Positions 1-9,600 of a stretch of DNA of 14,718 bases are shown here, piece by piece. Position 1 is the stretch's first letter, and every line of letters starts with the position of its first letter. Under the pieces are notes generated by a model. That model was not told the DNA's origin, ran no database searches, and saw nothing but the letters and a program-made list of their open reading frames with translations. Source of the stretch: CAYVDH01 sp964450355. GTDB lineage: Bacteria; Bacteroidota; Bacteroidia; NS11-12g; UBA955. Location of the stretch: assembly GCA_964450355.1 (NCBI GenBank), contig CAYVDH010000082.1:1-14718 (forward strand), given 5' to 3'. The position numbers and the translations under genes were made by a program.

Positions 1-205
1 ATATGTAATTCATTTATTAAAAAAAAGAATACAAGAGCATCTAGAATGCTACTTTATCAGGACAAATTTTATTTAATTAAAGTTGATTAACTGATTTGTG
101 TTCTAATATTTGTAATTTGTTTTTTTGGAAATCTTGTCCTTCAACAAATTACGTTTTACTTAATCTAATGTCTTAGTAATTTTTTTTAAAATCTGTTAAA
201 AGACT

Positions 206-231
206 ATAAAGTTGATTGACTTTATTTTTTT
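206..231 (+). terminator. Weak AT-rich hairpin followed by a T-run
   Basis: The arms ATAAAGT (206-212) and ACTTTAT (219-225) are perfectly complementary with a 6-base loop, and a run of seven T follows directly (225-231). This has the layout of an intrinsic terminator for plus-strand transcription, but the stem has a single G-C pair. No plus-strand gene is visible to its left except a possible fragment ending at base 90, so function is uncertain. Read on the minus strand it is an A-run and hairpin without a U-tract. Confidence 0.3.
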
Positions 232-271
232 CAATGGAATTTAAAATAATACTTATATCAATTTGAGCATT

Positions 272-303
272 AAATATGACCATTAAACTTATAAGTCATA
301 TTT
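272..303. repeat. 9-bp perfect inverted repeat
   Basis: AAATATGAC (272-280) and GTCATATTT (295-303) are exact reverse complements around a 14-base loop. The repeat lies just beyond the longer hairpin at 312-365 in the direction of the giant transcript. It may be a second-stage terminator or an RNA 3'-end stabilising stem. It is weak and AT-rich, and no clear U-tract follows it. Confidence 0.35.
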
Positions 304-311
304 TATAATTT

Positions 312-365
312 AACCCAGAATCCGCATTAAAATTCTATTACAAACTCTAATGAGGAATCTGGGTT
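312..365 (-). terminator. Long imperfect hairpin, probable terminator of the giant gene
   Basis: Left arm AACCCAGAATCCGCATTA (312-329) and right arm TAATGAGGAATCTGGGTT (348-365) pair over 18 positions with two mismatches and an 18-base loop (330-347). It starts 66 bases past the TAA of the giant gene. It is by far the most GC-containing and stable stem in the intergenic region. The minus-strand sequence after it is AT-rich but lacks a clean U-run, so it is not a textbook intrinsic terminator. It could instead be a 3'-end processing or stability element, or a remnant of a small inverted-repeat element. Confidence 0.5.
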
Positions 366-431
366 TAACCAATTAATTTAAACCTTTTTATTTATTTATA
401 GTATCTCAAAGAACAACTAAAATAAACATAA

Positions 432-683
432 TTACAATTTAATCACTTTTACTGTTTGATTTATAGTATTACCATTTAATTTGATATAATAAATACCAAA
501 TGGCAAATTCATTTCAGATGTATTTAGTTTAAATTGATTTAATCCGCTTGTTGCAAAAACCTTACTAGAATTTAGTAGTCTGCCCATGTTATCAAATAAT
601 TGCAATTCAAAAGTTGTTGCTTCATTAAACGATGCTCTAACATTAATATCTCCTGTAAAAGGATTAGGATATATTGATAAAGA
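432..683 (-). other. T9SS type A C-terminal sorting domain of the giant protein
   Basis: Residues 3790-3872 follow an Asn/Ser-rich linker and begin with SIYPNPFTGDINV, the classic start of the Por secretion tail. Next come ELQLFDNMGRLL, then GLNQFKLNTSEMNLPFGIYYIKL, quoted here only to its key points: the F-x-L-N-x-S core, the P-x-G-x-Y-x-(I/V) turn, and a final basic-hydrophobic strand ending KVIKL. In this family the domain directs transport through the T9SS and is usually cleaved, with attachment to A-LPS or release. The T9SS machinery itself is not encoded in this window. Confidence 0.95.
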
Positions 684-3600
684 ATTGTTCAAGAAAGAAT
701 TATTATTAACAGATAACTCTAACTGGTTTGAAAAATAGTATGGTGAAGATGGTCTGCCATAAATACTATTTGCATTTACAACTATACTATCTGGAACATC
801 ATACCAAGTACCATCACTAAAAATCTTGAATGAAATTTTTTCACCAATTTTATTTGAATAAACAAAAAGATTCATAAGATATTTATCCAAAGATTCCACA
901 TATTCAAGTTTTGAAGTACCTCTGCACTCATCACCAGCAAATGCCCTAACTAAAACATCTTGATTTCTTAATACAGAACCGTTGAGTTTAACAGAGGCTG
1001 TAAATGTCATATTGTATTCAAACAATGCTTTGTTCAAATTACTACAATCATCTCCTCCAAGAAGAGAATTATAGACTAATTGACCTGGCATTCCATTGTA
1101 TAACAAATAACTTTTATTCACTTTTAAATCATTGATACCATTCCATTTTCTTAATGTGCTATCATAATCTCCTGCTTGTTCATCATTTTTAATTAAAGCA
1201 AGATTACTCAATTTACTGCCCTTGAAAGCAGAATCTATTGGCATATTGTTCTGGTATGGGTTACCTATTAAATTCCAACCTTTAGATAAATTGACATGAT
1301 CTGGTTTACTATAAACACCACTGGTTTTAAGCGTATCAGCTTTGTTTAAATAAAGTAAATACCCCTTTTCAACACTAATTGAATTTAAATCATTAGCAAC
1401 ACTGATCCATTGATTATTAGTTCCATCGTATTGTGAACAAGTATTTAGAGTTTTGATAACATCTCCTTCGCTTGCATGTAAACTTCTCAAAATATTTGAT
1501 ACACTATTATCACTATTATTTGTATTTAATGCTAAATAATTCCAACCTTTTTTCAATGGCACATAACGCACAGAATCTCTAGTTTTGAACACATCTAATA
1601 CTCTTGGGGCAGGCGTACTTCCATAAAATCCATTTAATGCAAATGTTATATTGCCTCTTGATTTAGCCGAATATTCTATTCCACTTTTGGCATGCCAAAT
1701 ATAAAAGCTCAACGACTTATTAATGTCTGAAGCATTGCCATATACATTTAAGTAGGCTCTATAATATTGTCCTGCTTTTTGAATATTGGCAACTCCTCTT
1801 AATTCTCCATTAATAAATGCCCCTATTTTATCTAATGTATCCATTGAAAGAACATTGGTACTATCAAAATTATAATTACAAATTACGGTAGCACTGCTTG
1901 TGTATTTAGCCGGGTCAACAATCCAATTTATTGGTTTTGGCAACACTCTCAATATTATAGGCAATTTCAATTCATTGTATAAATCAACACTTGCAATTAA
2001 GGTATCATAATATACTCCCGGTTGAAGCAATTGTGCATTAATTGACAGCGTTAGCATTTGATTGCTTTTTTGTTGAAGATTAATAATCCCTTTTCCTTTC
2101 AATTGAATCCATGAACCATTTTTAACAAAAACAGAAGCCTGCTGAGAACCATCACTTGTATTTATCAATGTGGCAAAAGTTGTAGGTAAACTTCCTTGAT
2201 AAGCCTCCAATTCAACAATACCAGGATTCCAGAACAACGGATTATTAACAACACGGAACGTCCATTGTATAGCACTAGTTTGTTCATTCTCGTTTAAATC
2301 TTTTACACCGTTTAATGATGCAAGAATCAATTCTCCATCAAGAAGAGATAAATCACCAAGATCAAACAAAATAGTCTTTCCTGAAATACTAGCAGTAGCA
2401 GTTATTATTGAGCTGTCTTTCGCTCTAATAAATTTATAATTTACTGTACTTAAATCTTGAAGAATTACATTATTAAATGTTACAGACACATCATCTCCAA
2501 TACTTAAAACGCCATCGGAAGGCTGTGCTAAACCAAACAGAGTAATAGCATTTCTATTTATAACACCTTTACTTACTTCACTAAGCACAAATCCTTTGGT
2601 TCCACAATTAGCTTTTGCTCTTATTTCATACTCACCATCTACAATGTTAGCATTGTTTTTAATATCCCAAACATAATAGTATGTAGGATCTTTATAGGTA
2701 AGTTTATTTTCTTCATAATAAGTTTTAAGGGTTATATAAGATACAGTTGAAATATCATTCCAAGTATTAGACCCTATTCGTCTGTATTGAAGAGTTATAC
2801 TTTCCAAAGATGAATTACTTAAATCGTAATCACCCAATCTGATACTCATCTTTTCGTCAGCATCATTTTGTATAAGTGGATTTGCTTTTTTAATTATCCA
2901 GTTATTACTTGGAGAAACAATTGAAACACTACTACACGGATTTCTGAAATACATTTCTAATGGTAAATCGTATGCAGTATAATTATCTGGGGCGTCTAAA
3001 TTAGGACACGAAGCTGCCAGCGATATTCTTATATCATTTAGATTATAATAATTGTCTGGTCTTGTAATTTGCAATAGGGCATTGGTATATCCACCTGAAC
3101 CAATTCTAAACTCAGACACTCCCAAAACAGTCCCTTGTACCGATAATTTTGCGCCATAATTATTATAATTCTGTACTTGAGATAAAGAAAAATAATGTTC
3201 CTCATTGAATATATCTGGAGCTCTGTTCATTAATTTAATTGGCAATACAAATGGTTTACCCGGATCTAAATCTCTTTGAACAGTGTTATAAAAATTACCA
3301 TCAACATCTTCAGTTACTATAAAAGGTTGATCGCGATATATTGTTCCTGGTTCTGGTGGGCAGCTAGATCTGCCTCCTAATAAATCAAAATAAGGAGTTT
3401 GCATCGGGTCATTTCCTTTTATGATAGTTACACTAAATTGATCCCCAGCATCGTTATCGCTTAGAACATACCCTGTTGAATTTTCATAAGTAGTTTCTCT
3501 TTCTCTATTTCGTTGAAAATCAAAATTATACCCAGTGGTTATCCCAATTTCACTTTCTAGGTCTAATACTTCTCTCTTCATACCGAACATTATCCCAAAA

Positions 3601-6600
3601 CCTCCTAGTGTAATTACATTAATTCTCTGAGTTGAAATCATCCCTACATACCCTTTTAAATCAAAATGAGAGAATTGTGTAAATGAGCTATTTCTAGTAG
3701 TGCTTACTGTTGTACTTTTTTCAATACTAGTATTTCCACTGAAAGTAATATTTTCGGCAGATGCTCCGTAACTTACATTTTTTGTAGGTAAGTTATCAAA
3801 AGCACTTTTGGTATATGCCATACCAGATGGTGTTTGTTCCTGAAAATTCTTATCTGTTAATTTATACATTAATTCACTCAATTTGTTATACTTAGTCAAA
3901 AGTGCTGGTGTCCATTCTAAGTTTTCTTTTAGCACAAATTCTGTTTGAGTTACCCCATTAACAGTTACTTGCATATTTGAGCCAATTTCACTACAAAAAT
4001 TAGTCTCTGTTAGCCATTGGTCTGCCTGAGTTTTAAAAGGTTCAGCCAATCCGTCATAATTTGATTTATTGCACAATGCTACAAATGGTAAATTATCTTT
4101 GAAATGATAACGCAAAACCGATTCCCAATTTTTAATTTGTACACCCAAAAAGCTTTTAGTTTGTTGAGGGGTTTTACCTTCAATTGAATATGTACCAAGG
4201 TCTACATTTGCAGAATCCCTTCTAAAATCAGTAATTAGCTTTTTAATTTGATCCACTGTATAAATCCACGTGGTATTTATTTGATCGGGAGATACAGCTA
4301 TTATGCTTGTTTTAGTAATGCTACAAGTTGCATTATCAACCTCAATTCTTTCATTAATGCCGTATTTTAAAGCCAAACCTGCACCAACAATTACATCGGC
4401 ATTACTTCCTAATAAGAAATTGGTGTTATCAGCATTAATTACTCCATTACTTGAAGGAGTTTCTATTCTTTCATTTGTAGTTACTGTGAAATTATAGCTT
4501 TCACCGCTACCTGAACCACCACCTGATTGAGAAGACAAATCAAAACCTGCACCAATTCCAAATAATTTTGTCTGTCCACGTTTTCCTACGCCTACATAAC
4601 CATTGTGATTATCGGAAATAGACAAAGTAGTTGAAATACTTGTACCTTTTTCTATGTATGAGTAACTTTGATCACCCGGTGGGTCTCTCAAAACCATAAG
4701 CGGCACTTTGAAATCCTGTCCATCTTTTGCCTGAACAATAACATCGCTACCATCTTGAGCAACTTCGCCAGTAACAACCACTCTATTAATTAATTCCCCA
4801 ATAAATCCATCTGAAAAAGAATGATATTCAACAATAAAAGGTTTTGTATAAGGTGAAACATTCATTGGTTCTCCAACAACAAATTGGTAGGGCTCAAACA
4901 ATCCTGTATTCGGATCAAAATTTAAGGTATCTCTATCATTTGTTGCAGCTGCATTTTTAACAATCAAAAAACCATTACTTACATCACAATTTGAGGTACC
5001 ATGTGTTTCTTTTACATAAATATTTAATTTGACATCATTATCTTGTTTCCATAAAATTGGATTTGAAGGATTATTGCATAAATAATTTGTGATTCCTGTA
5101 ATTTTTATATCGGGTTGAGTATGATATACCATTTCAACATTTACTCGTTGAAAACTACCGTTTAATAAACTACTATAAGCACCACCAAAGTGAATTGATT
5201 TCAATTTGATTGGCATTGGTCTAACCGATAGGTAATCTACTACTGGCAAAATTGAAGAATTCTCTGGTGAAACACCTGTAACTATAGCTGTATAATCGTA
5301 AGGTGGTAACATGACATCAAGTTTTCCATCAAAACCTGTTGTATAATATTTTTCAAAACAACCTTCCACTGATTTTACTTTAACCTGAAATTTATAATTA
5401 CCTAAACTGCCACAACTATTCCTTACAACTAATTTAATTGGGTAAAGTGTTTGCTCTTCAAAATCATAATTCAAACTATTGTTAGTGAATGAAGACCATG
5501 TATTTGAATTGCTCACAAAATCATTGATCGAAACAATTTGGTTCATTGAATTAGTTTGAGTATCACTTATAGACAGAGTCAAAGTATTAAGATCTGGGTC
5601 AGTAGGTTCAAAAACAAACGAATATTTCCCCCCATTAGTGGTTACTACCTCCTCTTCTTTCACTTCAATACGGCTTTTATATGTAGTTTTCAATTTTACT
5701 TTAATACTATCAAGAGTACAGGCATCTTTTCTTTTTACAATACCAGAAAGTGTAATAGCTGTTTTATCATAAAATGTTGGAACTTGCACTCGTGATGAAT
5801 ATTGTTCTAACTTTACTACCTGACTTGATTTATCGAATACATGATTATTTAATACTGGTTCAATAGTATAATTAGCTTCATTATTAAAGTAAACATTATC
5901 TATCAGATAATCCCCTGCTTGATCTGTAACGGTAGTATATGTATGATTATTTTCAGTATTGTTCACATCGCTTAAAATTTTTGCAGTGGCACGTATTGTA
6001 ACTCCTGAAATGCCGTTTCCTCCAGTTAACGAAAGTACATTGCCTTTTATTTGCCCAATAGCTTTAACTGAACCAAAATCACTAACTGGGGCTTCATTCA
6101 TATTTTCTGTTGAAATGGCATCTAATGTATATAGATGTTTCTTACCTGGAATGGGTTCGTCATCATCAAAATCGTACCAAGAATTATTTCCTGATGAAAC
6201 CTGAACTGTGGCTAAAAACTTTTTATCTCTATATATTTTAAATTCTTTAACATTTGTTCTATTACCATTACCTTGCCAACGCAAATGCACTTTGCCTGGA
6301 TAATTTATATCATTATCTGATGCAGTAAACGAATTAGCAATGTAATAATACCCTGGTACAATTTTATCGCTTAATGTACCCGAAATTGAAGGATTGAAAG
6401 CAACATAGTTGGAATAAAATATACCACTACTTGAAACTTTAACTGCCCTGATACCAAGAGAATACCCCTCGTGATTATCAAATTTGAATGAAGGTGCACA
6501 TTCATTAAGTGAACTGTTCAACAACATATTAGATTGAAAATTTCCTGTTCGATAGCTGTATTCACCATTACTAAGAATTTGAATATTGCTAAATGCATTG

Positions 6601-9600
6601 TATGTAGCACTTGTTCTATTACAACTTGAAGTTGTATAAATATATTTTATTACCTGAGTTCTATCATCAATAATCTCGAAATGAGTATTGGTATTAGTTA
6701 CATCATAATCCCAACTTACATCCATAACACAAAGGCTGCCATCAACATTTGCAATTATATTTTTTGGTAAAGGAAGTGCTGGGAATGTAACATAGCCAAC
6801 CAAAACTTTTGAACCTTCAATCCATTGACCTTCTGCCTTTCTTTTGGAAGCTACAAAATATGTATAATCTTGCCTTGGAATTGCATCTGGGTCATTATCA
6901 ATAAATATATAACCCCATGAGTATGCTGTATATTCTTTCTTAAGCTTAACTATACTCGATGGAATTCCTGTTTTTTGTCTATAAACTTCAAAATCATAAT
7001 TCTCTGGCATTAATGATGTGTTTTTCATCCCAAAAGATAATAATATTCCATCTGGATTATAGACTGGATAAATACTGTAAGCATTTGCTCTTGCAATTAA
7101 TGGGAAAATTATATCAGTTGAGGCAGGTTTTGATTCATATTGAGTACCATTTCTGACATAAACCATTCTCACTTCATAACGGTATTTTTTATTTGGAATA
7201 CCAGATAAATCGTTATAATTTACACTTGTTGCAGATTGTTGGCTTAATAAAACACCATTTCGATATACATTAAAATAGGAGTGTAAATAGATACTAGGAT
7301 TCATTTGAGCCCAATTTAATGTAATAAGATTACTATCTATTGCGTATGTAATTGCTGCAAGTTTTTGAAAATCAGGATAAACAGCAGAAATACTAACTGG
7401 TGTACTGCGGTAAATTTTACCATCACGTTCCAATACAGAAGTAACTTCATAATTATATCTTAAATTTTGAACACCAATCTTATCCAACCATGCATTACCT
7501 TCAATAGTATTATGCGTTGTCACTTTTGCAACAACAACATCATTTCGCTTTACCTCATAATATGTATGCATATCATTTGGATGATCCCACGAAAATTGAA
7601 TATGATTTGTTAAAGGGTTTGTTCTAAGTTCAGTGCATGGCAGCAAATCTGGTACTGTTGCCAATGCAACAACAAAATCCGATTCTGTAATGATACCGCC
7701 ATCTTGTTCCCAATAACTTTTAATTCTATAACTATAACCAGTACCGGGAGCACCCTTCATATCTTCAAAGTTTAATACTTCTCCTTTTACAATTGTTTTA
7801 ATTAATTCAAAACCTCTGTAAATTTGAAATCCAGTATAATTATTACCATCGCTGGTCCAATGCAATATAACACTTTGTTGGGCTATATTTGGTGTACCTA
7901 TAAATGATTTTGGAATAGATATTTTTTTACTAGTTGGCTCCAAATTCTGCAATGTATCTTTAAAATTTACAGTATAGCTGAAAACATTAATATTACGTGA
8001 AAATGCAATTTGATTCTTTTCAAATACATGTCCAGGTTTTTCTATCATAATAGAAGACGTTTGAAAATTATTATAAAAATCTACTGAAGCAAACTCATAA
8101 TAACCAGAACTATCGGTAAAGGTCTCTTTAATTTTTATTTGATTAAAGAATAACATGACCCTTGCATTCGCAACAGATTGACCATTCCTTATATTAGAAG
8201 CGCTGCCAATAACCTTGTAATTGCTTTGTTTTCTGCTTATCACACTTGCCAAACGACCATTGTTAGTGCTGCTGATATAAGGTTGAACCTGATATAAAAC
8301 AGGCATATCACTTGACTGATTTAAATCATTAAATGTTCTTGCATCATTTTTAAGAATAGCATAAGGTGTACTTGAACCCATTTTATATATTCTGAATTCA
8401 ACCTGATAATAAGATGGGTATTCCCACGATATGGTATTTTTATAAGGCAAATTCTGACTGGCAGTAAGTTTTGTAACAGCCGGAAGAGAGCCAATGGCTT
8501 TAACTGTTGAACGTCCAAAGACGGTAATATTAGATGAAAAATAAAGAACATTATTGATTTTGCGAAATGCTTGCAAAGAAATAATTTTATTGTTAGTGTT
8601 ATAATTACTAGGAAGAGCAAAATAGTATTCCAATTCATTTGGCTTCAACCATCCAGTATCATTGTCTGCAATTATTCTAAATCCATCTATCGGACAGCTT
8701 GCATGATTATAACCCCATCTTGTAGAAATAGTACCCTCCAAATTTGATGAAGCAACTAAATTAAATGGGGGTATTAGACTACTTATTGTTACTGCTACTT
8801 GGCTTCCAGTATCTAAATTCCAATTTTTCTTATAAGTGAATATTTTGTAAGTGATGGCTGACCCAATTGGCGCATCTCTATCAATGAATAAAGGTTGCTC
8901 AATAGTTGTAAATACTGCGATAGTATCTGCTTTTGATCCAAACAAGCGAACAATTTTTATGCCTGAATAATTATAATTAAAGGCAGTTGCTGTAGGGTTA
9001 TTCCAATTCAATTTTACATAATTTCCTGGCGAAGAAACAGCGCCAGTAAGATTTGATACGGATTTTAAAGTTGGATAAGTTATTTTATTTAATACAATTC
9101 CATCAGATTCAAAACGCAAAGAATTTTCAACAACTCTATAGCTTTTTAGTTCATATTCCATTTGTTTTCCGTTATCTCCAGTATAATCTATATAAAATCC
9201 ATTACCTGTACCTATATAATCACCAATTCTAACGCCATTTCGGTATATAGCCATTCCTGTATTTAATGTACTGCTGTGTGTCCATGAAATTTTAATTATA
9301 CCTTTATCTGAATCTACATCTGTAGATATATTTGCTAATACTGGACTTAAAACTTTAGGATAAGTAATTGTATCTAGTAAAGTCGATTTTATATATTTAC
9401 CATTCTTAACATAGAACATATCTATTGAGTATATATAATCTTCTCCTGGCAAACCAGAAATATCTTCTATTACAAATGGAATAGGTGATGATGGATTTAA
9501 AATATAAGTTTCCATTAACAAATTATTGCGCTTTAGAACAACCTGAATACTATCATTACAAGTATAATCTACTGTTAAATTAACTTTATCATCTGTTAAT

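Larger units (their letters stand above)
1..431. other. Intergenic region downstream of the giant gene, no convincing gene
   Basis: This stretch is extremely AT-rich, with many stop codons and homopolymer T or A runs. It holds three inverted repeats, listed separately. On the plus strand a frame is open from base 1 to a TAA at 88-90 (29 codons). It could be the tail of a gene entering from the left, but nothing in its residues is recognisable. No tRNA, promoter match or coding signal is visible otherwise. The region most likely carries 3' ends and terminators. Confidence 0.6.

Noticed and set aside
36..50. Short inverted repeat AGCAT-ATGCT around TCTAG
   Set aside because: A five-base stem with no T-run; too short to support a terminator or operator call.
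1..90. Plus-strand frame open from base 1 to a TAA at 88-90
   Set aside because: Only 29 codons with no recognisable motif. It may be a gene tail, but chance is equally likely.
4303..4497. Plus-strand open frames inside the giant gene (also 5556-5795, 5959-6204, 6959-7156, 9820-10008, 10740-10937, 11860-12069)
   Set aside because: They lie antisense to a clearly coding minus-strand frame. Their products have no recognisable domain and look like reverse translations of AT-rich codons.
8321..8638. Minus-strand 105-codon frame with a hydrophobic start
   Set aside because: It overlaps the giant gene in another frame on the same strand, while the main frame there has normal fibronectin-like sequence.
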